From positions 1-64,000 of the forward strand of contig CAZOKZ010000011.1 of assembly GCA_964580585.1 (NCBI GenBank): 64,000 nucleotides of DNA, read 5' to 3'. The DNA comes from CAZOKZ01 sp964580585. GTDB taxonomy: Bacteria > Sumerlaeota > Sumerlaeia > SLMS01 > JAHLLQ01. A program made the position numbers and the translations under genes. The notes beneath the pieces were generated by a model. It had not been told where the DNA came from, ran no database searches, and saw nothing but the letters and a program-made list of their open reading frames with translations. Shown here in pieces: positions 53,063-62,655 of this stretch (its first letter is position 1; the number at the start of each line of letters is the position of its first letter).

Positions 53063-53691
53063 TCATCCTTCCGCTTCTGCCGCGCGGCATTGGCGAACAA
53101 ATTCGTCTTTCCATTCAGGGAAACGGAAAAACGCGTGACATTGTTGCAATCCTATACTTGCAAGCACCGGGCCAGCACAAGGACAAGGATGGAGAAAAGG
53201 CAAAAGCACAGGGCGTACGAACCCGCCGACGGTAGCCCCTTTACACCACTCCGGCAGGAGAAGCCAAACGATCGTTCACCGACCAATACCCTACCGTTAA
53301 CCCTACCCGCCCCTAACCTTCCCCTACCGGAGGCAACGATTAACCTACCATTTCCCATTCAAGTCGCAGTGCTCTTCACGTCCATCTTGTTCATTTTGTC
53401 CAAATCATTCAGAATGCCCTGAACACTATTCGCAATCATGCGATCGTTCACCCGAATCGCGCCCCCACCGGTCCGCGCAAACCGTTCGCGATTCAGGGCT
53501 CTTTGACAACTGAAATACTGTAATACAATAGGGGGCGGAGAGGCAAGATTACGCTCTCCGTCCCCGGTGCTTTATTGTGTTGGCAAGAGAGTTTTGGACG
53601 TCTCGAACAAATCGGCGATTCTAGCCAAGCTCAAGAAAATGACATACAAGCGAGCTGGAACAATCAAATAGTTCCTTTCACCCTTTTCCCC
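53063..53691. other. Intergenic region with a motif-pair hairpin
   Basis: These 629 bases have no credible ORF. A hairpin lies at 53531-53565: GGGGGCGGAGAG pairs with CTCTCCGTCCCC, using one exact (53556-53564) and one single-mismatch copy of the dispersed 9-mer. From about 53600 the sequence becomes AT-rich, continuing into the next gene. Confidence 0.5.
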
Positions 53692-54957
53692 TCACTTGGG
53701 CCAAACAATCATTCCATCCATATTCACTACCGCTAGTTTGCCATCCACCTGGACTCTCGACAGACCATGTGAAAATTTGTAATACTCATGAAAATCCATA
53801 TTATTATCATACGCACTTTTGACTAGAATATTTCCTTCATGATCAATCAATGACAATTTCTCATCTCCTTCTAATACAACGAAGCAGCGTTCCTCGCTGT
53901 AAACATATCGGCAATATGAATAGTGACCCTCTCCAATACGTTCACCTGTGTTAGAAATTAAAATCCATTTTCCGTCAGTGTAAGCAAATGCTCTCTTTTC
54001 TGAAAAGTTAGTTGCTTCTTCATAAAATGAATCCAAAGGGAATATCCTCTTACCAGTAGAATTGATATAATAAGCCTCACCCTTAGTGTTTTTTATCCAA
54101 GCCAATCCTTCTTCAAAGCTATTCGCATCAAAACCCTTTGGTAGATCGATCACGATTTTTCCATACTTATTCATGTAGGCATATCGATCAGCTGGGGCGC
54201 TCCATGATTTTACGAGTCGGTTGTGCATGTATCGAACTAAATACGGGCCAGCGCCATCCACTCTCTCAGCCATTAGGTAACTGTCATTAACATAATGACC
54301 ATTTGAGTCGATTGCAAAATACAAACTGTAGTCGGACGCTGGGTGAAATGTATTAATCAAAACAGTAGCAATTCCATTCTTGAATTGATTAGCCATCGTC
54401 CAATCACGTCTTAATCGAATAACATATTCACCCTTTTTATTGATGTAGCCAATTTTCCTGTCCGACTCCATATATTTCGTTTCTGTTATCACTGTGACAG
54501 CGGCAAGACCTTCGGAGAATGGCTCCGCTTCACTATATGCAGGAGGAATGACAAACTCCCCTGATTTATTAATATAACCGTATTTTCGATCTTTCCCAGC
54601 TACAGCGGCAAGGCCCTCAGAGAAAGGACCGGTATAAAAGAATTTTGAATCGAGCACCGGGTTACCGTCAATATCTATATAATATGAATACTCTTCTAAT
54701 GAGCCATCCCAATAATTCACATCAGCTAAGCCTTCAGAAAAATCACCCGCTCCATCAAATTCAATCGGAATAGTTTCTATACCATTTATATTTAAATATC
54801 CATGTTTTCGAGTGGTAAAATGATTGCTATCTACAGTATCGACCCAAACTCTCAAGCGAAAATCGTCCGACTCAATATTCTCCGCCCAACAAGTCTGGAG
54901 AAACCCATTAATTGCACAGGCCGCCACAAAATACAATAGCATGCGCCGCTTGTACAT
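53692..54957 (-). CDS. WG-repeat protein, secreted
   Basis: The protein has about 421 residues. The start at MYKRRM (54957) gives a signal peptide ending in CWAE. The mature protein is built of WG-type repeats such as YGYINKSGEFVIPPAYSEAEPFSEGLAAV and IGYINKKGEYVI, about eight copies, found in many bacteria with unknown role. The gene is AT-rich compared with the window. Its start overlaps the stop of the upstream ORF (TGATG), showing coupling. Confidence 0.75.
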   Translation of the reverse strand: MYKRRMLLYFVAACAINGFLQTCWAENIESDDFRLRVWVDTVDSNHFTTRKHGYLNINGIETIPIEFDGAGDFSEGLADVNYWDGSLEEYSYYIDIDGNPVLDSKFFYTGPFSEGLAAVAGKDRKYGYINKSGEFVIPPAYSEAEPFSEGLAAVTVITETKYMESDRKIGYINKKGEYVIRLRRDWTMANQFKNGIATVLINTFHPASDYSLYFAIDSNGHYVNDSYLMAERVDGAGPYLVRYMHNRLVKSWSAPADRYAYMNKYGKIVIDLPKGFDANSFEEGLAWIKNTKGEAYYINSTGKRIFPLDSFYEEATNFSEKRAFAYTDGKWILISNTGERIGEGHYSYCRYVYSEERCFVVLEGDEKLSLIDHEGNILVKSAYDNNMDFHEYYKFSHGLSRVQVDGKLAVVNMDGMIVWPK

Positions 54958-55283
54958 CAGTAATGATAATGAAGCAATATATTGGCTTCCAACCATTCTT
55001 CTATCTCCTTTTCTGAAATGGATTCAATCTCGCCATCAATCAGGGCCCATGTGAATAACGCGCCCAGTCTGTTTTCAATATAATCCCTATAACTGTTTTC
55101 ATTTGGCCCATGTGCTCTATTGATATCACAACACCCACAGCAAAATGTGTTTTCAAAAAATGATATGTCGGCAGGTTCCAAAAAGCCTGCCGCATGCCAC
55201 AAGAAATGATCTATACGCCCATCGTCATCCCCAACCGTTTTTCTATCGTATATAGAATAAGGCTCAAGGGCGGCAGGAACTAT
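54957..55283 (-). pseudogene. 5'-truncated Cys-rich ORF coupled to the WG-repeat gene
   Basis: An open frame of about 108 residues runs from 55283 to the stop at 54957, with no ATG and only an internal TTG at 55202. The sequence has ENTFCCGCCDIN and an acidic end (DGEIESISEKEIEEW). The frame reads VGDDDGRIDHFLWHAAGF upstream of the TTG, which looks like real protein. I take it as the C-terminal part of a larger lost gene. I do not recognise the family. The TGATG join to the WG-repeat gene implies an ancestral operon. Confidence 0.45.
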
Positions 55284-55592
55284 TTACTCCTCCCCTAACA
55301 TCTCCAATGGCTGCGGTTCGTTGCCCAGTTGTGGGTCGAGCCTTGACAATAAATTTGGCAGGCCAGGTGGTTTGGGGCAATCAAATCGTCCCTGCCCCCC
55401 CCTAAACTCATTCCTCATCATTCCCACGATTCCCGGTTGCCACATCTGGCAGGCGTCGGGTTCAATGCGTCATAAAGCGATTCCGGGATGGCGGACGCTT
55501 CCAACGCGGTTTAGGCCGAAAAATCGTTGGAAGAACCACCCACCGGCGTCTAGGTTATGGATTATCAGCGCTCTTAGAGGAAAAAGAACTCG
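55284..55592. other. Intergenic region before the trehalose operon
   Basis: This 309-base spacer between divergent units has no ORF, repeat or RNA that I can support. GGCAGGCCAGGTGG and the T-poor stretch after it show no structure. It should hold the treZ promoter. The ATG at 55593 has only a weak upstream AGAGGAAAAAGAA. Confidence 0.35.
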
Positions 55593-57440
55593 ATGCACTA
55601 CACCAACGGATTGAAACAGGAACTGGGGTGCGTTCGCCATGAAGACGGACATTGGGAGTTTTGCGTCTGGGCACCGAATGCGGATTCGATGGCTGTTCGA
55701 TTTGTCGGCGGCAGCGAGTTCCCCATGAAAAAAGACGCCCGTGGGTACTGGTACGCGCAGGCCGAAGCGGACGCCGGTTCGATGTATTGGTACGTGATCG
55801 ATGGCGAAACCGAACGCCCCGACCCGGCATCCCGTTTTCAGCCCCAGGGCGTTCATGGGCCATCCGCCGTTTATGACGTGTCCTCCTACGATTGGCGCTG
55901 CAAGCATTGGACGGGCCTCAGCCTGGAGAAAATGGTCTTCTACGAAATGCACATCGGGACATTCACCCCCGAGGGCACATTCGAAGCCGCCATTGACCGC
56001 CTCAACGATCTTGTCGAACTCGGCGTCAATGTCCTGGAAATTATGCCGGTTGCTCAATTCCCTGGTGCGCGGAATTGGGGGTACGATGGTGTGTATCCGT
56101 TCGCGGTCCAGGAATCGTACGGTGGACCAACGGAGTTCATGAAGTTCATCGACGCGTGTCACACGCGCGGGTTGGCCGTTTGCCTGGACGTGGTGTACAA
56201 CCACCTCGGGCCAGAGGGAAATTACCTGTGGTCCTACGGGCCGTACTTCACGGATCGTTATCGCACGCCATGGGGAGCGGCGGTGAATTTCGACGGCGAG
56301 CGCAGCGATGCGGTTCGTCATTATTTCATCCAAAACGCGCTGCAATGGCTGCGCGAATTCCGGATCGATGTGCTGCGGCTCGACGCAACGCACGCGATTT
56401 TCGATTTCAGCGCCAAACCGTTTCTCGAGGAGTTAGGCGAAACCGTCGATCGACTCGGTGACGTGGATGGACGACGTATTTACCTGGTTGCAGAAAACGA
56501 CATGAACGACCCGCGTTTTATCCAATCGCGCTTGCGCGGTGGATATGGCCTGCACGCCCAATGGTGCGACGATTTCCACCACATCGTGCATACGATGTTG
56601 ACGGGCGAAGACGATGGTTATTATGCGGATTTTAACGGCGGGTTGACGCAACTGGCCGAAGCATTTCAACACGGTTATATCTATCGTGGCGCGTATTCTC
56701 CTTTCCGCAAACGTCGTCACGGCAAACCCGCCGAAGGTTGCACGGGCAAACAATTCGTCGTATGCGTGCAAAATCACGATCAAGTCGGCAATCGCATGAT
56801 GGGCGAACGGTTTTCGACGTTGCTATCGTTCGAGAAACAAAAACTCGCCGCGTCGCTGATGATGATCTCGCCGTTTGTGCCGATGCTTTTCATGGGCGAG
56901 GAATATGGCGAGGAGCACCCGTTTCTGTACTTTGTCAGCCATGGGGACGAAAACCTGATCGAAGCAGTGCGCAAGGGTCGTCGCGACGAGTTCAAAGCGT
57001 TTTCCTGGCGCGCCGAACCTCCCGATCCACAAGACGAAAAAACGTTCACGCGCTCGAAGTTGCAGTGGCAAAAAATTCGCCAGGGTCATCACGGCATCCT
57101 GCGCGATTTTTACCGCGCCTTGATTCGCTTGCGCCGCCATCATCCGGCGCTCGGCGAATTGAATGTGCCCGAAGTTCGCACATCGGTTTTTCCAGCCATC
57201 AATTGTTTGTATGTCAGTCGCCGTTCGCGCACGGAAGAGGTCATCGCGTTTATGAACTTTGGAACGATTGCGCGCATTCTTTCCACCACGTTTCTTTCTG
57301 GCGTGTACGAGCTCGTAATCGATTCCGCCGACGTTTTATGGCAAGGCCCCGGCGCCAGTTTGGAAACCGTGCGGGCAGGCGTCGATCTGCCGCTTGCGCC
57401 CTATAGTTGCGCCATTTACCGAAGGGATATTCACCCGTAA
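55593..57440 (+). CDS. treZ: Malto-oligosyltrehalose trehalohydrolase
   Basis: The protein has 615 residues. After an N-terminal CBM48-like domain (about 15-105; WEFCVWAPNADSMAV) comes a GH13 barrel with the nucleophile Asp in VLRLDATHAI, the acid/base Glu in LVAENDMN and the transition-state Asp in QNHDQVGN. TreZ releases free trehalose from the ends produced by TreY. Motifs FYEMHIGTFTPEGTF, GYDGVYPFAVQESYGGP and DVVYNHLGPEGNYLW are canonical. It overlaps the GH57 gene by one base (TAATG) in a tight three-gene operon with treY. Confidence 0.94.
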   Translation: MHYTNGLKQELGCVRHEDGHWEFCVWAPNADSMAVRFVGGSEFPMKKDARGYWYAQAEADAGSMYWYVIDGETERPDPASRFQPQGVHGPSAVYDVSSYDWRCKHWTGLSLEKMVFYEMHIGTFTPEGTFEAAIDRLNDLVELGVNVLEIMPVAQFPGARNWGYDGVYPFAVQESYGGPTEFMKFIDACHTRGLAVCLDVVYNHLGPEGNYLWSYGPYFTDRYRTPWGAAVNFDGERSDAVRHYFIQNALQWLREFRIDVLRLDATHAIFDFSAKPFLEELGETVDRLGDVDGRRIYLVAENDMNDPRFIQSRLRGGYGLHAQWCDDFHHIVHTMLTGEDDGYYADFNGGLTQLAEAFQHGYIYRGAYSPFRKRRHGKPAEGCTGKQFVVCVQNHDQVGNRMMGERFSTLLSFEKQKLAASLMMISPFVPMLFMGEEYGEEHPFLYFVSHGDENLIEAVRKGRRDEFKAFSWRAEPPDPQDEKTFTRSKLQWQKIRQGHHGILRDFYRALIRLRRHHPALGELNVPEVRTSVFPAINCLYVSRRSRTEEVIAFMNFGTIARILSTTFLSGVYELVIDSADVLWQGPGASLETVRAGVDLPLAPYSCAIYRRDIHP

Positions 57441-59860
57441 TGCATTATCTTTGCATTCATGGCCATTTTTATCAGCCGCCTCGCGAAAACCCGTGGCTCG
57501 AAAGCGTCGAGCTTCAGGATTCCGCCTACCCGTTTCACGATTGGAACGCGCGCATCACCGCGGAGTGCTACGGGCCGAATGCCACGTCGCGTATCCTGAA
57601 GCCCAACGGTAAAATTTCGGGCATCATGAACAACTATTCGCGCATCAGCTTCAACATGGGGCCGACGCTGCTATCGTGGCTCGAAGAAAACGAGCCCATG
57701 ATTTACGAAGCGATCCTCGATGCCGACCGCGAGAGTCTGGAAATTTACTCCGGTCACGGATGCGCCATCGCGCAGGCGTACAACCATATGATCATGCCGT
57801 TGGCAAACAAGCGCGACAAACAAACACAGGTCATGTGGGGCATCGAAGATTTTCGCTACCGATTTGGGCGCGACCCCGAAGGCATGTGGCTGGCAGAAAC
57901 AGCGGTGGATTACGAAACGCTCGAAATTCTGGTGGATCACGGTATCAAGTTCACTATTCTGGCTCCGCATCAGGCGCAGAGCGTGAAATTGGTCAAACAG
58001 GACAATTGGCTCGATGTCAGCGAAAGCCGCATCGACCCGCGTCGTCCTTACTTATGCTTCTTACCGTCGGGAAAAAGTATCGCGGTGTTTTTCTACGACG
58101 GATTGATCGCCCAGGATTTGGCTTTTGGCGGAATATTGAATAACGGAGAAACGATGGCGAATCGTTTCCTTTCCGCCTTTGGGGACGGAGACGACGCACA
58201 ATTGGTCCATGCCGCCGTTGACGGTGAAACCTTTGGGCATCATCACGACCGTGGCGAAATGGCGCTGTCGTATTGTTTGGATTACATCGAAAGTCACCAA
58301 TTGGCGCGGTTGACTAATTACGGCGAATACCTGGAAAAAAATCCGCCGAAATGGGAAGCGCGACTTTTCGAAAATTCCTCCATGCACTGTGTGCACGGCA
58401 TCGAACGCTGGCGGTCGGATTGCGGCTGCAATTCCGGGAAACGCAAAGATTGGAATCAGCGTTGGCGTCGTCCGTTGCGTGAAGCTGTCGATTGGTTACG
58501 CGATCAATTGATCGATTATTACGAAGCGAAAGCCCCGTCGCTCCTGGCCGATCCCTGGGGCGCGCGCGATCGGTTCATCCAGGTTATTCAAGACCGCACA
58601 CAAGAAAATATCGGTGACTTTCTGGAACGTGAAACGGTTGGCAAACTTACCGATTCGGAACGTCGGCACGCGCTGCATTTGTTGGAAATGCAACGCCATG
58701 CCATGTTGATGTACACGAGTTGCGGTTGGTTTTTCGATGAAATTTCCGGCATCGAAACCACCCAAGTGCTACGGTACGCCGCGCGCGCCATTCAAATCCT
58801 GGAAGAATCCGGCGGACCGTTGATCGAAGAAGCTTTCATGGATCGGCTGGAGAACGCGCCGAGCAATTTGCCCGAGCATCGCGATGGTCGCGATGTTTAT
58901 GTGAAGTTTGTCAAACCCGCGATGGTCGATTTAATGCGCGTGGCAATTCACTTTGCCGTGTCGTCTCTTTTCGAAGAGTACGAAGAGAGTTCGACAATCT
59001 ATTGCTACGATATCGAATCCGTTCACGCCGAACGGCTCACTGCCGGTCGCATTCGGCTGGCGCTTGGACGCGCATTGATTCGTTCGCGTTTAACGTTTGA
59101 AGAGCAAGAATTCAGCTTCGCGGTGTTACACCTTGGCGGACAAAATCTGAGCGGTGGCATTCGCAAGTTCATGGGTCGTTCCGACTATGAAAATATGTGC
59201 AAAAAAATCCGCCTCGCTTTTCGCCGTAACGATGTTCCCGAAATGATTCGTTATATCGATCAGAATTTCGACATGCACGATTTTTCGCTGTGGCATTTGT
59301 TCATGGATCAAAAACGCGAAATCATGTCGATGATTTTTGCCGAATCGGAAGTGGAAATCGAACGGTTTCATCGCAATGTTTATCGAGAACATTATCCCGT
59401 AATGACTGCCATGGAAGCGATGGGAATTCCATTGCCGAAAATGTTGCGCACCACCCTCGAAGTGGTTCTTAATCGCGACTTGCGTCAATGCCTGAGCGCG
59501 TTGCCGGTAAATGAAGAACGTTTTGCCACCACTGTTGGACAATTGCGCAAATGGTCCGTGGAAATCGATAAGGAAATTCTGGGTTATGAAGGTAGTAAAC
59601 AACTGGCCCAACTTGCCGATTCACTTCACGAAAACCCGATCGATTTTGAAGTCGCCGAAGAGATGAAAAACCTGCTGCGCAAATACGCGGAACTCGGCGT
59701 GTCATTGAATCTCTGGTACTCGCAAAATCGCGTGTACGAAATCGGATTGCAACAATTTCATATCCGACAATACCTGGCCCAGGAAGGCGATTCGGCTTCG
59801 CGCCGTTGGGTTGCCGAGTTCAAAATGTTGTCGGATATTTTGGGGGTGGACGTCGAATGA
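57440..59860 (+). CDS. Glycoside hydrolase family 57 protein with DUF3536
   Basis: The protein has 806 residues. The start MHYLCIHGHFYQPPRENPWLE is a GH57 hallmark, with conserved catalytic-region words WLAETAVDYETLEILVDHGIKFTILAPHQA and FGDGDDAQLVHAAVDGETFGHHHDRGEMALSY. A long DUF3536 C-terminal part (about 300-800) is helical. GH57 enzymes act on alpha-glucans as amylopullulanase, 4-alpha-glucanotransferase or branching enzyme. Its position between treZ and treY suggests that it feeds linear maltodextrin to TreY, like the TreX debranching enzyme. One dispersed 9-mer is at 58182-58190. Confidence 0.85.
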   Translation: MHYLCIHGHFYQPPRENPWLESVELQDSAYPFHDWNARITAECYGPNATSRILKPNGKISGIMNNYSRISFNMGPTLLSWLEENEPMIYEAILDADRESLEIYSGHGCAIAQAYNHMIMPLANKRDKQTQVMWGIEDFRYRFGRDPEGMWLAETAVDYETLEILVDHGIKFTILAPHQAQSVKLVKQDNWLDVSESRIDPRRPYLCFLPSGKSIAVFFYDGLIAQDLAFGGILNNGETMANRFLSAFGDGDDAQLVHAAVDGETFGHHHDRGEMALSYCLDYIESHQLARLTNYGEYLEKNPPKWEARLFENSSMHCVHGIERWRSDCGCNSGKRKDWNQRWRRPLREAVDWLRDQLIDYYEAKAPSLLADPWGARDRFIQVIQDRTQENIGDFLERETVGKLTDSERRHALHLLEMQRHAMLMYTSCGWFFDEISGIETTQVLRYAARAIQILEESGGPLIEEAFMDRLENAPSNLPEHRDGRDVYVKFVKPAMVDLMRVAIHFAVSSLFEEYEESSTIYCYDIESVHAERLTAGRIRLALGRALIRSRLTFEEQEFSFAVLHLGGQNLSGGIRKFMGRSDYENMCKKIRLAFRRNDVPEMIRYIDQNFDMHDFSLWHLFMDQKREIMSMIFAESEVEIERFHRNVYREHYPVMTAMEAMGIPLPKMLRTTLEVVLNRDLRQCLSALPVNEERFATTVGQLRKWSVEIDKEILGYEGSKQLAQLADSLHENPIDFEVAEEMKNLLRKYAELGVSLNLWYSQNRVYEIGLQQFHIRQYLAQEGDSASRRWVAEFKMLSDILGVDVE

Positions 59861-62655
59861 TGAAAATTCCAATCGCTTCCTATCGCTTGCAACTCACTCC
59901 GTCGTTTCGATTCGAGCACGTCGAAGCGCTCGCGGAATATTTTCACGATCTTGGCATTTCCCACCTTTATGCCGCGCCTTTTTTTGCTTCGCGCGCTGGC
60001 AGCGATCACGGTTACGACGTTGTCGAAATGAATCGCTTGAACGATCAACTCGGCGGACGTACGGGGTTTGAAAAACTGGCCGATCGCATCAACCAGTTGG
60101 GCCTTAAATGGATTCAGGACATTGTACCGAACCATCGCGCGTTCGACGGCGATAATCCATTGCTGATGGACATTTTCGAAAAAGGTCCGCAGTCCGAGTA
60201 TTATCGTTACTTTGATATTTACTGGGAACATCCGTATGAAAATATTCGAGGCCGTGTCCTGGCGCCGTTTTTGGGAGATTTTTTCGGGCGTTGTCTTGAA
60301 CGCGGCGAAATAACAGTGGGTTTCGACGAGCGTGGATTCCGTGTTCATTATTACGAACGATCGTTTCCATTGAAGTACGAATCTTATGCCACGATTTTAT
60401 CGCACAATATTATGACGTTGCGCAAATCGTTGGGAAGCCACAACCAAACGCTGGTTAAGTTCCTCGGAATTATTCGGTTTTTTGAAAATATTAAAGCAGA
60501 GCGGGAAGCGGATTTATCTTTCGATCCAGGGCCATCAATTAAGAAATTGCTGTGGGAGCTTTATCAAGAAAACGAAGCGATACGTAACCATATCGACGGC
60601 AGTTTGCGTGCATATAACGATGCAAAATGGAATCCGGAAAGTTACGAACTGCTGCACGCTTTGCTCTCGGATCAGTATTTCCGACTTTCATATTGGAAAG
60701 TCGGTACGGAAGAATTAAACTTTCGACGTTTCTTTTCCATTAATGATTTGATTTGTATTCGCGTCGAGGACGAGAAGGTCTTCGAGCACTCGCATCAATT
60801 GGTATTCGAGCTCATTCGCCAAGGTCGCATTCATGGTTTAAGAATCGACCATCTGGATGGATTATACAATCCGACGCAATATGTACAACGTCTGCACGAG
60901 GCGTTTCCCGATTTATATGTCGTCGTGGAAAAAATTCTCGAAATGGACGAACCGTTACCGCGTCAATGGCCTATCGCCGGAACGACGGGGTACGATTTTC
61001 TTGCACATATGAACGGGGTGCTGTATGCGACGGAAAACGAAGACACCCTGACGGATTTTTATTACTCATTCACAGGCGAGGAAAAATCTTACCACGAATT
61101 GGTATTAGAAAATAAACGTCTCATCGTCGGCAAACACATGGCTGGCGATATCGATAATTTAGCGTTGATGCTGAAGGAAGTAGCTAATCGCTATCGTTTC
61201 GGCATGGATTTAACATTATATAGTTTACGCCGTGCGTTGGTGGAAATTCTGACGCAGTTCCCACTTTATCGTACCTATGTTACCGAGGATTCCTTCGACG
61301 AGCGAGATGCAGCCGTCATTGCCGAAGTGCTCGATAATTGCCGCGAAAGTTTCCCAGGTCTTGCCAATGAGTTAGAGTTAATTCAGCATTATTTGTTGAA
61401 CAGCGAATCCGACGATCAGGCGATTCCCGGCGCAACTACATGGAACGATTTCCTGCTTCGTTTGCAACAATACACCGGACCCGTCATGGCAAAAGGCGTC
61501 GAAGACACTGTCTTTTTTATTTATGGTCGTGCCATTGGATTAAACGAAGTTGGTGGCAATCCTTACCATTTCGGAGTGACGTTGGAAAAGTTTCATCAGT
61601 TCAACCATGATCGAAGTTTACTCTGGCCTCACGCGATGAACACGACATCAACACACGATTCCAAGTGGGGCGAAGATACACGCGCGCGCATGGCGGTAAT
61701 TTCCGAGTTGGCATCCGATTGGCAACAAGCCGTCGAACGTTGGAGTATGATGAATGCATCGCACAAAACACAAATAGGCAAACGTCTCGCTCCGACACGC
61801 AACAACGAATATATCTTATATCAAGCGATGCTCGGCGCGATGCCATTCGAAGGCATCGAATCGGACAATTTCGCTCAACGATTCCGCGATTATGCTTTAA
61901 AAGCCGCGCGCGAAGCGAAGGTCAACACGTCGTGGTATAATCCGAATACGGCATACGAAGACGCGTTAATAAAATTCATCGACGCTCTTCTTGATGTAAG
62001 CGAATCGAACGAATTCTACCGGGATTTCAAACAGTTTCATCAACGTGTCGCATTTTTCGGCGCAATCAATTCCATCACCCAGGTTTTATTGAAACTGACC
62101 TCGCCGGGCGTACCCGATATTTACCAAGGTTGCGAATTTTGGAATTTCAGTTTGGTTGATCCGGATAATCGGCGTGAAGTGAATTTCGACCAATGTAAAG
62201 TTACTTTAGCCGAAATAAATAATCAAACGGATCGAGCAGCATTAATCGACGAATATCTGAATCAATATCATGATGGCCGACTTAAGATGTTTGTCTTTGC
62301 GCGGGCTTTGCGAACGCGTCAAGACTTCCCGGAATTGTTCACCGAAGGCGATTATCGCGCGATGGAAGTCAGTGGCCCGATGCGCCAGCATGTGATTGCC
62401 TTTTGCCGGACTTATCGTGGCCAGATTGCGTTGATCCTCGCACCGCGATTGCTGGCAACACGCGCCAACCCGCAATGGCCCATGGATCCTGAAATTTGGA
62501 ATGAAACGATCATTCATTTACCGGAAAAACACACAACCCGTTTCACGAACATGTTTGACGGCAGCACGCTGCAGGCTGGCGCTAAACTTCCCGTCAAAGA
62601 TATATTTTCGCGAATGCCATTTGCGATTCTCGTGAGAAAATCAACCATGATCTAA
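59857..62655 (+). CDS. treY: Malto-oligosyltrehalose synthase
   Basis: The protein has about 932 residues, a GH13 enzyme that turns the reducing end of maltodextrin into a trehalosyl end. Motifs are SYRLQLTPSFRFEHVEALAEYFHDLGISHLYAAPFF, SDHGYDVVEMNRLNDQLGG, DIVPNHRAF, RIDHLDGLYNP (nucleophile Asp), VVVEKIL (acid/base Glu) and the later STHDSKWGEDTRARM. All are typical of TreY. It overlaps the GH57 gene by four bases (ATGA), or one base if the second ATG is used. It ends 1 base before the convergent kinase gene. Confidence 0.94.
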   Translation: MMKIPIASYRLQLTPSFRFEHVEALAEYFHDLGISHLYAAPFFASRAGSDHGYDVVEMNRLNDQLGGRTGFEKLADRINQLGLKWIQDIVPNHRAFDGDNPLLMDIFEKGPQSEYYRYFDIYWEHPYENIRGRVLAPFLGDFFGRCLERGEITVGFDERGFRVHYYERSFPLKYESYATILSHNIMTLRKSLGSHNQTLVKFLGIIRFFENIKAEREADLSFDPGPSIKKLLWELYQENEAIRNHIDGSLRAYNDAKWNPESYELLHALLSDQYFRLSYWKVGTEELNFRRFFSINDLICIRVEDEKVFEHSHQLVFELIRQGRIHGLRIDHLDGLYNPTQYVQRLHEAFPDLYVVVEKILEMDEPLPRQWPIAGTTGYDFLAHMNGVLYATENEDTLTDFYYSFTGEEKSYHELVLENKRLIVGKHMAGDIDNLALMLKEVANRYRFGMDLTLYSLRRALVEILTQFPLYRTYVTEDSFDERDAAVIAEVLDNCRESFPGLANELELIQHYLLNSESDDQAIPGATTWNDFLLRLQQYTGPVMAKGVEDTVFFIYGRAIGLNEVGGNPYHFGVTLEKFHQFNHDRSLLWPHAMNTTSTHDSKWGEDTRARMAVISELASDWQQAVERWSMMNASHKTQIGKRLAPTRNNEYILYQAMLGAMPFEGIESDNFAQRFRDYALKAAREAKVNTSWYNPNTAYEDALIKFIDALLDVSESNEFYRDFKQFHQRVAFFGAINSITQVLLKLTSPGVPDIYQGCEFWNFSLVDPDNRREVNFDQCKVTLAEINNQTDRAALIDEYLNQYHDGRLKMFVFARALRTRQDFPELFTEGDYRAMEVSGPMRQHVIAFCRTYRGQIALILAPRLLATRANPQWPMDPEIWNETIIHLPEKHTTRFTNMFDGSTLQAGAKLPVKDIFSRMPFAILVRKSTMI

